A stretch of 64,000 bases of DNA from Methanoculleus formosensis (GTDB taxonomy: Archaea; Halobacteriota; Methanomicrobia; Methanomicrobiales; Methanoculleaceae), in contig NZ_VHLL01000005.1 of NCBI RefSeq assembly GCF_025384765.1, positions 115,550-179,549 of the forward strand. The letters are read 5' to 3'. A program made the position numbers and the translations under genes. Numbering within the stretch: the first letter of the stretch is position 1; each line of letters opens with the position of its first letter. Shown here piece by piece: positions 34,392 to 44,545 of this stretch. Under the pieces are notes generated by a model. The model ran no database searches, was not told the origin of the DNA, and saw nothing but the letters and a program-made list of their open reading frames with translations.

Positions 34392-34521
34392 GGTAGCCGG
34401 AGACAAGCCCTTTGGAGACGCCGGTGGCGAGGGCGACTGTTCCGACCGTGGCCGATTGCCTGAGGCTGATGTGGCGGAGGATGCGGATGCGTTCTTCCGT
34501 CTTGAAGATCTCTCTGAGCAT
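34386..34521 (-). pseudogene. Winged-helix regulator / MNT-associated HTH, N-terminal fragment
   Basis: From the ATG at 34521 the frame reads MLREIFKTEERIRILRHIS, then TGVSKGLVSGYLN, the start of an archaeal winged-helix protein that often continues into a nucleotidyltransferase. It breaks off where the toxin gene ends, so only about 45 residues are left. Its upstream operator (34568-34596) is still well preserved. Confidence 0.6.
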
Positions 34522-34567
34522 GATCCCGAGAGGTTGTTTGTGGTGGGGGGAGATGTTGTTTTCGATC

Positions 34568-34596
34568 CGTGAACAATATGTTCACGAAGCGTGAAC
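34568..34596. promoter_or_regulatory. Three-part operator with 7-bp half sites
   Basis: CGTGAAC, 5 nt, GTTCACG, 3 nt, CGTGAAC: three exact alternating half sites giving two overlapping palindromes. They lie 47-75 bases upstream of the truncated winged-helix gene. This is likely the autoregulatory site of that regulator. Confidence 0.65.
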
Positions 34597-35478
34597 GGAG
34601 GTCGCTTTCGGCTGGCGGAGGATCGTGTCGACCACCCCGTTTCGTGCTCATCTATGAGCTGAAGGCTCATGGCGGGCTCTGGAGAATGGGAATACTAGCA
34701 TTATGCGGCAACACCGCGGCGTCTCTCTTTATCCGGTCTCCTGCATTCTCTCAATATACTCCTCTGATGCCATAGAATACCGTCGGTTTTGCACCCGGGT
34801 AACAATGCCCCGACCTCTGTCGGGGGTGGAGTCGTCCCGGCGGGATCCCCGGCCGCTCCAGGTTCTGCCGGGCAGCACGGTGCCGGCGAGACTCCTCAGA
34901 GTACGCCGGCCAGACCTTGAGCGATGACCGTCTGCCGGCGGGGCCTTCACCCGCTCCGCGGGCCCGAGGGGGTGCGGGACCGCTCTCCTGGTCGGTCTGC
35001 CGGCCCGGAGCCTTCCGGGCGGCCGCGGAGGTGCTCGTTGCTTCTTCTGTTTCCGGTTATGGTTGTTGGTATGGCGCGCATCGGGGATCGGGGCCGTCCC
35101 GGGCTTTTTCTCTCTCCCGGCCCGGGGCCGCCGGGGGCGACGATCCCGGCCCGGGCCGGGTTGGGAGAAGGGTCATTTAAAGCATGGATGGCCGGGAAAC
35201 GCGATATCCGCGACCGGATGGGATCCGGTCGCTGTGCAGCCCGGAAAATGAAAGAATTTTTCCCTCAAGCCGGTTTTTGTCCGTTCTTATCCCAAATTAG
35301 CCCCTCTCAGCAACGATACGTTTTAGAAAAATTATTATATCAATACTTGCAGGTTCTCCCGCAAACCCCACCCCCCTCCCGGGGGCGGCGCCGCCGTTCC
35401 CACCCTCAAACCGGGTAATTTCCAATGATGTTCATGTAACTTTCCCTGATTCGAACCGGTATCTTTTTCCCCCCATTC
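34597..35478. other. Long intergenic region between TA remnants and glycan locus
   Basis: No convincing gene. The first part is GC-rich without protein character. Around 35310-35345 it is AT-rich (a TTATTATATC element at 35332-35341 may be a promoter for the plus-strand locus). A GC-rich stretch with a perfect 12-bp palindrome GGCGGCGCCGCC at 35384-35395 follows. Confidence 0.45.
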
Positions 35479-36558
35479 ATGACAATTTACATAACAGAAG
35501 CAGCGGCCCCGGCACCGCCCGCGAACAGCCGTACCGCCCCCCCTACGGGGATTTCCAACGACCCAGATTCCGGCATACCCATGATGCAGCCAGTCACTCC
35601 CCAGAGCCTCTCCTGCCCGGAGAGCGTCCATGCTGCCCCCTCCCCCGAGCCGGCGCTTGCCGCCGTCATCCCGGCCTACAACGAGGGCCTGGTGATCGGG
35701 AGCGTCGTTCTCCAGGCACGGCAGTACGCCGACCAGGTGATCGTCGTCGACGACGGCTCATCGGACCGGACCGCCGCGATCGCCCGGCTCGCCGGCGCCG
35801 ACGTCATCGAGATGCCGGAGAACGGCGGCAAGGCAAAAGCGATGATGGCCGGGTTTGCCCGGGCCCGGGCCCTCGGCTACGAGGCCGTCGTGATGCTCGA
35901 CGGCGACGGCCAGCACAACCCCGACGAGATCCCGGCCGTGGCGGCCCCGGTCCTCGCGGGCGTTGCCGACCTCGTCATCGGCTCCCGCTTCCTGGACGTG
36001 AAGGCGAAGATCCCCGCCTACCGTCGGGCCGGCCAGACGGTCCTCAACGGGTTCACGAACCTCTCGGTCGACGGCGGCAGCTTTGCAACGACCGACTCCC
36101 AGTCGGGCTTCCGGGCTCTCTCCCGCCGGGCCCTGGAGAACCTGACGTTCTCCTCGGAGGGCTACAACATCGAGTCGGACATGATCGCCCACTTTGCCCC
36201 GCTCGGTCTCGCGATGGCCGAGGTCCCGATCTCCGTCACCTACGACGTCCCCCACAAGCACAAGAAGAACCCGGTCTCCCACGGCTTCGGGGTGCTCGCC
36301 CGGATCGTCGGGTTGATCGGCTATAAGCGGCCTCTCCTCTCCTTCGGGATCCCGGGTGCCCTTATCACGCTGTTCGGGATCGGGGCGGAGATCTACACGT
36401 TCTCCGAGTTCTACCGCACCGCGCAGTTCCACTACATCGTCTTCACGGGCGGGTTTGCGGCGCTGATCCTCGGGCTGCTGCTCGTGACGTCGGGGTTGAT
36501 CTTGAACTCGCTGGTGATCATCACCAGGAGTTCCGCGGCCGGGAGAGGTCCACTATGA
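35479..36558 (+). CDS. GT2 family glycosyltransferase with C-terminal membrane helices (DPM1/AglD-like)
   Basis: A 359-residue protein. After a variable N terminus (a Met pair at residues 35-36 is an alternative start), the GT-A domain shows AVIPAYNEG, VVDDGSSDRT and MLDGDGQHNP (nucleotide and metal binding, DxD-like). Two membrane helices lie near 290-310 and 320-350. Enzymes of this type move a sugar from a nucleotide sugar to a polyprenyl phosphate at the membrane, feeding glycan assembly. It opens the plus-strand polysaccharide locus. Confidence 0.85.
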   Translation: MTIYITEAAAPAPPANSRTAPPTGISNDPDSGIPMMQPVTPQSLSCPESVHAAPSPEPALAAVIPAYNEGLVIGSVVLQARQYADQVIVVDDGSSDRTAAIARLAGADVIEMPENGGKAKAMMAGFARARALGYEAVVMLDGDGQHNPDEIPAVAAPVLAGVADLVIGSRFLDVKAKIPAYRRAGQTVLNGFTNLSVDGGSFATTDSQSGFRALSRRALENLTFSSEGYNIESDMIAHFAPLGLAMAEVPISVTYDVPHKHKKNPVSHGFGVLARIVGLIGYKRPLLSFGIPGALITLFGIGAEIYTFSEFYRTAQFHYIVFTGGFAALILGLLLVTSGLILNSLVIITRSSAAGRGPL

Positions 36559-36691
36559 TTGCGGTTGTTCATGGGATCCAGCCTGAAAATATCGACAAAT
36601 GTGGTACGCAAGGTTCCGGCTGGGGCATCTGTTGCCCGGCTGCACCTATCCGGGATCTGCTGGTGAAGGAGCAGAGAGCGGGGCAGAACGT

Positions 36692-37885
36692 ATGAAGATC
36701 TTGCGTGTCGTCTCCGATCTCTACCCCTCGGTCGTTGGAGGGGTCGGCCTCCATGCCCACGAGATGTCCCGCATCCAGGCAGAGGGGGGGCATGATGTCA
36801 CGGTCCTCACTTACCGAACCGACTCCGGGCAGCCCTCCTCCGAGGATAGGGACGGTTACCATATTGCCAGATCCGATGCATCACTCCGTCTCTTCGGGAA
36901 TACGATCTCCTTCTCCCAGTTCTTCTCTCTCCTTCAACGCTGGGACTCTTACGATGTCGTTCACGCCCACTCGCACCTGTTCTTCTCCACGGTTCTCTGC
37001 ACACTTGCCCGGAAGTTCCGGTCCACCCCGCTGGTCGTCACGAACCACGGCCTCGTGTCACAGACTGCGCCCGACTGGCTGCAACGGCTCTACCTCCCGA
37101 CGATAGGGAGGTGGGTCTTCAGATCGGCGGATGCGATCATCTGCTACACTGGCACCGAACGAGGCCAGGTGGTCGATCTCGGTGTCTCCCCTGATAGGGT
37201 TCATGTCCTCCATAACGGCATCGACACCAACGTCTTTGTCCCTTCAGATTTGCCATCATCCAAAAAACAGATCCTCTGGATAGGACGGTTCACCCCGGGA
37301 AAAGGCGTGGAGTATCTCCTGAAAGGATTCCAGGATTTCTCCCGGGAATTCCCTGACTACACTCTCGTGATGGTCGGCAGGGGACCTCTGAGGGACGACT
37401 TCGTCAGGATGATCCGGGAGATGGATCTCGAAGACCGGGTGGTCCTCAGGGACTTCATCCCGAACAAGGAACTCCCCGGCCTGTACCAGGAGTCGTCTCT
37501 CTTCGTCCTTCCAAGCCTTGAGGAGGGTGTTCCCAGGACAATCCTGGAGGCGATGGCCTGCGGGAGGCCGGTGGTCTGCACCGCCCTCCCCCAACTCGTC
37601 GATATCGTCTCGGGGTGCGGGTCGCTCGTCCCCACCGGCGATGCCGGGGCCGTGGCCGATGCCCTCTCAGCACTGGCATCAGACCCGGTCCTCGCCCGTA
37701 GCCTCGGGCGGTCCGCGAGGGTGAAGGTTGTCTCACAGTATTCCTGGGATGATACGGTCGCAAAAACCCTCGACCTCTATGCTTCGCTGGCTCACCCCGT
37801 TCCCTCGGGTCACAGGGCGCCGCAGGTCTCGAAGGCTACGGAGAAATCCCCGAAGCTTGTAGATTCTGATAGAATTGACGGATAG
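36692..37885 (+). CDS. GT4 family glycosyltransferase
   Basis: A 397-residue GT-B enzyme. The N-terminal acceptor half has VVSDLYPSVVGGVGLHAHEM. The C-terminal donor half has ILWIGRFTPGKGVEYLLKGF and SLEEGVPRTILEAMACGRPV with the E-x7-E motif. The start at 36692 is the first Met at the family's usual N terminus; no strong ribosome site is visible and the frame is open upstream. Its sugar specificity cannot be read. Confidence 0.88.
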   Translation: MKILRVVSDLYPSVVGGVGLHAHEMSRIQAEGGHDVTVLTYRTDSGQPSSEDRDGYHIARSDASLRLFGNTISFSQFFSLLQRWDSYDVVHAHSHLFFSTVLCTLARKFRSTPLVVTNHGLVSQTAPDWLQRLYLPTIGRWVFRSADAIICYTGTERGQVVDLGVSPDRVHVLHNGIDTNVFVPSDLPSSKKQILWIGRFTPGKGVEYLLKGFQDFSREFPDYTLVMVGRGPLRDDFVRMIREMDLEDRVVLRDFIPNKELPGLYQESSLFVLPSLEEGVPRTILEAMACGRPVVCTALPQLVDIVSGCGSLVPTGDAGAVADALSALASDPVLARSLGRSARVKVVSQYSWDDTVAKTLDLYASLAHPVPSGHRAPQVSKATEKSPKLVDSDRIDG

Positions 37886-37911
37886 GGATGTTTTCGTCCG
37901 GAGATAAAGAT

Positions 37912-39176
37912 ATGAAGATATCGATCATTGGTTGCGGGTATGTCGGCACGGTTACCGGAGTATGTTTTGCCAGCTTTGGCCATGACATCGTCTTTTACGA
38001 TATTGATGAGAAGAAGCTGGACCTCCTTGCCCGGGGTGAGTCACCGATCTATGAGCCCTCTCTTGAGGACCTGATCCAGAAGAACCGGCAGCGCCTCGTC
38101 ACGACCTCGGACCTCACGGCTGCGGTGCGCGATACGGATATCACATTCATCTGCGTCGGCACCCCATCCCGGGACGACGGGTCGATAGACCTCACCTATA
38201 TCCTTTCTGCAGGTGCCACGATCGGAAAGGCCCTGCGGGAGACCCCGGACTTCCACCCTGTTATCGTCAAGAGCACCGTCTTCCCGGGAAGCACCGAGGG
38301 TCCGATCCGGTCGGCGCTCGAAGAGGCGTCAGGGAAGCAGGCGTTTGTGGACTTCGGCCTCGGCTCAAACCCGGAGTTCCTCCGGGAAGGAAACGCCGTC
38401 CACGACTTCTGCGTGCCCGACCGTATCGTGCTCGGTGCCGGGGACGCTCGGACGATGCGGGCGCTCGGGGACCTCTACGCCTCCTTTGCCTGCCCGAAGA
38501 TCGAGACCTCGATCCGGACGGCGGAGATGATCAAGTACACGAGCAATGCCTTCCTTGCCACAAAGATCAGCTTCGCGAACGAGATCGGGAACCTCGCGAA
38601 GAAACTCGGGATCGATGCGGAGGAGGTCTTTGCCGGGGTCGGGCTCGACAACCGGATCGGCCCGGCCTTCTTCCGGACGGGGATCGGGTTTGGTGGTTCG
38701 TGTTTCCCCAAGGATGTCCGAGCGCTGATCGCCGGGGCGGGAGATCACCACGAAACTCTCCAGATCCTCCATGCGGCGCTGCGTGTCAACGAGGACCAGC
38801 CCCTGAAACTGGTCCAGCTGCTCCAGGCGCATATCCCCGACCTGAAGGGCCGGCGGATTGGCATTCTTGGGCTTGCTTTCAAGCCCGACACCGATGACAT
38901 CAGGGAGAGCCGGGCCATCCCGGTCATCCGGGCGCTGCTCGATGCCGGCGCTGTGGTCGTCGCCTACGACCCTCTTGCTATGGAGAGCTTCTCTAAAATC
39001 TTCCCGGAGATCGAATACGCACCCTCGGCACAGGCTGTCCTCACGGCCGACGCCGTCCTGATCACGACCGAGTGGGAGGAGTTCGAGCGCCTCAACTACA
39101 GCGGGACGACCGTCATCGACGGCCGTCGGATCGCCGCGGCCTCTAAGACTGCCGACATCTACGAGGGGGTCTGCTG

Positions 39177-39180
<4 letters not shown>
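37912..39180 (+). CDS. ugd: UDP-glucose 6-dehydrogenase
   Basis: A 422-residue enzyme that oxidises UDP-glucose to UDP-glucuronate with two NAD. Visible features are the NAD-binding IGCGYVG at the N terminus, FICVGTPS, the SNPEFLREG substrate segment and the catalytic Cys in GGSCFPKD (about residue 257), then the C-terminal GLAFKPDTDDIRES. The start at 37912 has GGAGAT ahead of it. Its stop overlaps the GTG start of galU, so the two enzymes, which act in sequence, are co-translated. Confidence 0.93.
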
Positions 39181-40132
<952 letters not shown>

Positions 40133-40136
<4 letters not shown>

Positions 40137-40789
40137 CCTATACTCGGTTTCATAAAAACGATTTAAAATTGATGCAAGAGACTTTTGCGCAAATGGATGG
40201 ACGTATGTTGGATATTGGGTGTGGGAACCTTTTGGATCGTGTTGGTTTTACACCTGGTAGTGAATATATTGGTGTCGATATTGAAAAATCCAAATATACC
40301 GCATTAATTGCCGACATACACAAATTGCCTTTTAAAGACGGGGTCTTTGATGCTTGCATCTGTAATGCGGTTTTAGAGCATGTGCTTGAACCTGGAATAG
40401 CGTTACAGGAGTGTAACCGTATTCTAAGAGATGATGGGGTGTTATGGTTATCAGTTCCTTTTCTACAGCATATCCATTCAAACTATGACTTTAGGAGATT
40501 TACTGATCAAGGTTTAAGGTACGAGATTGGCAAGGCGGGCTTCTGTTTGGATAAACTCTATGGAAGTTATGGCGTACTGGACAACATAGAATATTTGCTT
40601 TTCAGCGCGATTGGTTGGAGAGTTACCCGAGATAAGGACTACAAAACCTTCGGTTCACTTCTCTACATTCTTGTCCTCGGATTATTTTTCATGATAACTA
40701 AGATCTTTGGCTCTCTTTTTTCATTTCAACAGAGGAAAGATATCCATCATGCCACAAATTTCACCATAATTGCACACAAAGAGAAATAA
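40133..40789 (+). CDS. SAM-dependent methyltransferase
   Basis: A 218-residue class I methyltransferase. Motif I is MLDIGCGN, followed by GVDIEKS, LPFKDGVFDACICNAVLEHV (motif IV region) and a C-terminal hydrophobic stretch (about 165-195) that may associate with the membrane. It is much more AT-rich than galU and ugd, although it overlaps galU by 4 bases. It probably modifies a glycan or lipid-linked sugar; the substrate is unknown. Confidence 0.82.
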
Positions 40790-40801
40790 CGGGAGTTATT
40801 T

Positions 40802-41746
40802 ATGTCCAAAATCGTGATCACTGGCGGGGCTGGCTTCATCGGTTCGCACATTGCAGAGAAATTGGTATCAGAACACGAAATCATCATTATCGATAACCTC
40901 GATGACTACTACTCGCTGGAGTTAAAGCGACGGAACCTTAAACTCCTCCTCGCAAACCCGAATGTGCAGTTTATCGAGGGCGATATCACCGATACTGATC
41001 TTCTCCGGCGGGTGATCGATGCTGACGTGGAGTTCGTCTACCACGAGGCCGCCCAGGCCGGTGTTCGGATATCGGTCGAGGACCCGTTCAAACCGAATAA
41101 CGTCAACGTGCTTGGCACCCTGAACGTCCTCAAGGCCTCCCTCGATGCCGGTGTCAAGCGGGTGATCAACGCCTCCTCCTCTTCGGTCTACGGGAAGGTG
41201 AAGTACCTCCCCTTCGATGAAGCACATCCCACCATGCCGGTCTCCCCCTACGGGGTTTCAAAACTTGCCGCCGAGCACTACTGCCGCGTCTTCTACGAGG
41301 TCTACGGCCTCCCGACGGTCTCGCTACGCTACTTCACGGTCTACGGGCCCCGGATGCGCCCGGACCTCGCGATCTCCATCTTCACCGGCAAGATGCTCGC
41401 AAACGAGCCGATCACGGTCTATGGAGACGGCAAGCAGACCCGCGATTTCACCTATATCGACGATATCGTCCGGGTGAACCGGCGGCTGCTTGATACGAAT
41501 GCTGCCGATGGCTATGCGATGAATGTCGGCGGCGGCCACCGGATCACGGTGAACGACCTGATCGCTCACCTTCGGGAGATCACCGGGAGTGCTTCTGAGA
41601 TTGTGTACTCTGACAAGCAGAAGGGCGATGCGGAGCATACGCTTGCGGACACTTCTCTTGCAGAGAAATTGGTCGGATACAGGCCGGAAGTTTCTATCAG
41701 AGAAGGCCTGGGCAGGTTTGTTGCATGGTATAGGCAGCATCGCTGA
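40802..41746 (+). CDS. NAD-dependent sugar epimerase/dehydratase (UDP-glucose 4-epimerase-like)
   Basis: A 314-residue extended SDR enzyme. GGAGFIGSH is the NAD site, HEAAQAGVR follows, and the catalytic YGVSK (Tyr-x3-Lys) lies near residue 150. A substrate segment (RYFTVYGPRMRPD) and FTYIDDIV complete the fold. It likely interconverts UDP-sugars such as UDP-glucose/galactose or UDP-glucuronate/galacturonate, which would fit with ugd nearby. The gene returns to a high-GC composition between two AT-rich neighbours. Confidence 0.9.
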   Translation: MSKIVITGGAGFIGSHIAEKLVSEHEIIIIDNLDDYYSLELKRRNLKLLLANPNVQFIEGDITDTDLLRRVIDADVEFVYHEAAQAGVRISVEDPFKPNNVNVLGTLNVLKASLDAGVKRVINASSSSVYGKVKYLPFDEAHPTMPVSPYGVSKLAAEHYCRVFYEVYGLPTVSLRYFTVYGPRMRPDLAISIFTGKMLANEPITVYGDGKQTRDFTYIDDIVRVNRRLLDTNAADGYAMNVGGGHRITVNDLIAHLREITGSASEIVYSDKQKGDAEHTLADTSLAEKLVGYRPEVSIREGLGRFVAWYRQHR

Positions 41747-41836
41747 GAAAACTATGTTTACCAATTATGTTTACAAGGCCTATAGAGTTGCTAATAGACC
41801 GAAATCGTGGTCCTAAATATAGATCTGAGGGATAAT

Positions 41837-42934
41837 ATGAGATTGCTGGTTTGCACAACGGAGTACTATCCTCACGGTTCGGGTATTGCTAATGTTGCAT
41901 ATAATGTTGTTCAACAGTTAGAAAAGAAGGGAGTTGAATGCATTGTTTGTTCTCCTACGGGGCCTGATATAAAAATTGAAGCCATACCCAGGTGCGGCAG
42001 GCTCTCTCTTATACATTACTGGCATAGAGTATCAAAATACTTTCAAAATCGACAAGATCAATATGATTTGGCCTGGTTACACTATCCATTAATTTTAAAA
42101 TCCAATCCCTTCAAGAAGAGCTATGTGACCATTCATTCAACAGCATATGGCATAAAGTATCCATGCTATCTAAAACCATACCAAATCATGGGTATGGCCC
42201 TTGAAAATTATTGTCTGAATAAACTGGATGCAAGTATCCCTTTTTCTTCAGTCAGTGAACAATCAATTTCAGATTTAAAAGCAAATGGAATTGATCGGAA
42301 AAAGGTCATAAAAATAATTAACGGGGTAGATGCGGATGTATTTAGCTCCAATAGCGAAAAAAATGAAATTCGGGCTAGATATGGCTTGCCAATGGGGTCT
42401 AGGATATTTCTATCGGTTGGAAGGTTAACTTACCACAAAATGCCGTTTAGGATGATGGATCTATTCAAAAGGATTCAAAAATATTCTGAGGATTACCTTT
42501 TGGTCATTGTTGGAGCGGGCAAACTTTTACCGGAGTTAGAAGCATACGCGAGAAAGAATGACGTGCGGGTGAAGTTTTTGGGTTATGTCAGATCCGAAGA
42601 ATTACCTGAAATATACAGTTGCTCAGATTTTTTCTTTATGACTAGCAAATATGAGGGGGGGGAACCCACTCTTACGGTAGCAGAAGCTTTGGCGTCAGGT
42701 TTGCCATGTATTGCTTCGAGGATACCTAATTTTAAGTTAATCGAAGAGAATAACTTAGGACTGTTGTTCCACCCTTCAAACGATGATATAGCAGAGTCTG
42801 AAATTCTAGGTTACTTAAATAATTATGACTCAAATTATTCTAAAGAGATCCGAAATTATGCTAGGAAAAACTTAGACTGGGAGATAATCTCAAATAAATA
42901 CTTTAAGGAATTTTATAATGTTATCCAGGGTTGA
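41837..42934 (+). CDS. GT4 family glycosyltransferase (AT-rich)
   Basis: A 365-residue GT-B enzyme: N-terminal CTTEYYPHGSGIANVAYNV, donor half with IFLSVGRLTYHKMPFRMMDL and SKYEGGEPTLTVAEALASGL (E-x7-E). The start at 41837 has TGAGGG upstream and fits the family N terminus. Its AT-rich codon use contrasts with ugd and galU, suggesting acquisition from another source. Confidence 0.87.
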   Translation: MRLLVCTTEYYPHGSGIANVAYNVVQQLEKKGVECIVCSPTGPDIKIEAIPRCGRLSLIHYWHRVSKYFQNRQDQYDLAWLHYPLILKSNPFKKSYVTIHSTAYGIKYPCYLKPYQIMGMALENYCLNKLDASIPFSSVSEQSISDLKANGIDRKKVIKIINGVDADVFSSNSEKNEIRARYGLPMGSRIFLSVGRLTYHKMPFRMMDLFKRIQKYSEDYLLVIVGAGKLLPELEAYARKNDVRVKFLGYVRSEELPEIYSCSDFFFMTSKYEGGEPTLTVAEALASGLPCIASRIPNFKLIEENNLGLLFHPSNDDIAESEILGYLNNYDSNYSKEIRNYARKNLDWEIISNKYFKEFYNVIQG

Positions 42935-42955
42935 TCCGTGATGCGAGAGATCTAA

Positions 42956-43357
42956 ATGACATGTGATAATCTAAGACATCAGTATCCCTATGCTTGCGCT
43001 GATTACCATATTATAACCCCAGAGTATGAGGGAGGTATGCCCCGTTTGAGCCTTGCAGAGACAATGATCTCGAGTTTGTCGTGTATTGTGTCTGATATCC
43101 CGGAATTAGCGACTGTGATAGACGCCGACTGTAGGAAAACCTTTAACTATGGGGATGTTAGTATGGCATCTGTTCAGATGTTGAATTATCTATTAAATAT
43201 ATCAAATGAACGTTCTGAACACTCAAGAAATGCGAAAGGGTACGTTCTCGACCAATTGGATTGGTATCTTATTTCCGAGCAGTATCCTAGTGTATTTGGG
43301 GATTATGTTATTTCTGGTGATTTAATAGAGGGAAATCCCCTGCATCTTCTAATATAA
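42956..43357 (+). pseudogene. GT4 glycosyltransferase C-terminal fragment
   Basis: An open frame of 133 codons that begins inside the donor half of a GT-B enzyme: ACADYHIITPEYEGGMPRLS, then LAETMISSLSCIVSDIPEL. It aligns with the C-terminal third of the preceding gene at the same motifs but is clearly diverged. There is no N-terminal domain and no start signal, so it is a remnant of a lost glycosyltransferase. Confidence 0.72.
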
Positions 43358-43415
43358 ATGTAGAATGTAATTTTGAGCGTATATTTTGATGTTTGTCGGA
43401 ATGGATTTGCTTATG

Positions 43416-44543
43416 AATAAAAAAAATTTGAAATTGGGGATTTTTTCTTTTCCGTTAACTAAATCAAATGCTACACCCAGCAAAAATTTAGTACATATAC
43501 TCAGTTCGATTGCATCTCGAACGTATCTGCTGACCAGTACTGATTATTTAGATCAGATCGATGAGTATCCTCGGGTCCGTACTTATAGTATTAACTACAC
43601 TTTAGAATTTAATTCGATTAAAAAAATCGTCAAGTATTTGCAGAGGGAATTACGACTCGCTCTACTTGTAAAGGCGTTAAATAAAAACGTTGACGCTTGG
43701 GTTTTTTTCTTTGGTGGTGATAAATATATTCTGCCAATGCTGACTGCAAAATTACTTGGGAAAAAAATCATATTACTCAAAGGTGGATCGAGTATCAAAG
43801 ATGCCTTATCCATTAATGACTTGTTCTATAGAGCGACTTTATTTTCATTAAATGTAAATTTTCATCTTTCTACATATATAGTGCTTTATTCTCACAGTCT
43901 TATATCCGAATGGAACTTTGAAAAATACCGCCACAAAATCCTCATCGCCCACGAGCACTTCCTCGACTTCAGCACCTTCTCCGTCACCACTCCTCTGCCC
44001 GGCCGGCCCCCTCTCATCGGCTACATCGGCCGACTGAGCGGGGAGAAAGGCGTCCAGCACTTCGCCCAGGCCCTCCCCGCCATCCTCGCCGACCGGCAAG
44101 ACCTCCGGGTGCTCATCGGCGGGGATGGGCAGTTGAAAGAGTCGATCGAGGCCTCTCTGCAGGAAAGGGGTGTCACCGCCCACGTCGACCTCCCGGGCTG
44201 GATCTCCCACGACGATCTTCCCAACTACCTCAACCAGCTCCAGCTCCTCATCCTCCCCTCCTACACCGAAGGGCTCCCGAACATCATGCTCGAGGCCATG
44301 GCCTGCGGGACCCCGGTGCTCGCGACGCCGGTCGGGGCGATACCGGATGTTATAATAGACGGCAAGACCGGATTTATTATGGAGAATAACTCGCCGGAGT
44401 GCATTGCAGAGAATGTAAAGAGGGCGCTCGACTCCCCGGACCTGGAGCAGATCGCGAAGGACGGAAGGCGGTTTGTGGAGGAGAATTTTTCGTTTGAAAG
44501 AACCGTGGAGAACTGGAAGGAAATTCTTCAGAGCGTCGAGTAG
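43416..44543 (+). CDS. GT4 family glycosyltransferase, compositionally chimeric
   Basis: A 375-residue GT-B enzyme. The N-terminal half begins KKNLKLGIFSFPLT; an ATG at 43389 is an alternative start and neither has a clear ribosome site. The donor half holds IGYIGRLSGEKGVQHF and PSYTEGLPNIMLEAMACGTP (E-x7-E). Up to about 43925 the DNA is strongly AT-rich; from there to the end it is GC-rich. The change falls near the boundary of the two GT-B domains, so the gene looks like a recombinant of two sources that kept its frame. Confidence 0.88.
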   Translation, partial: NKKNLKLGIFSFPLTKSNATPSKNLVHILSSIASRTYLLTSTDYLDQIDEYPRVRTYSINYTLEFNSIKKIVKYLQRELRLALLVKALNKNVDAWVFFFGGDKYILPMLTAKLLGKKIILLKGGSSIKDALSINDLFYRATLFSLNVNFHLSTYIVLYSHSLISEWNFEKYRHKILIAHEHFLDFSTFSVTTPLPGRPPLIGYIGRLSGEKGVQHFAQALPAILADRQDLRVLIGGDGQLKESIEASLQERGVTAHVDLPGWISHDDLPNYLNQLQLLILPSYTEGLPNIMLEAMACGTPVLATPVGAIPDVIIDGKTGFIMENNSPECIAENVKRALDSPDLEQIAKDGRRFVEENFSFERTVENWKEILQSVE

Positions 44544-44545
44544 TC

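Noticed and set aside
34917..35418. Open frames in the gap before the glycan locus
   Set aside because: Gly/Arg/Pro-rich readings of GC-rich DNA without ribosome sites; no family resemblance.
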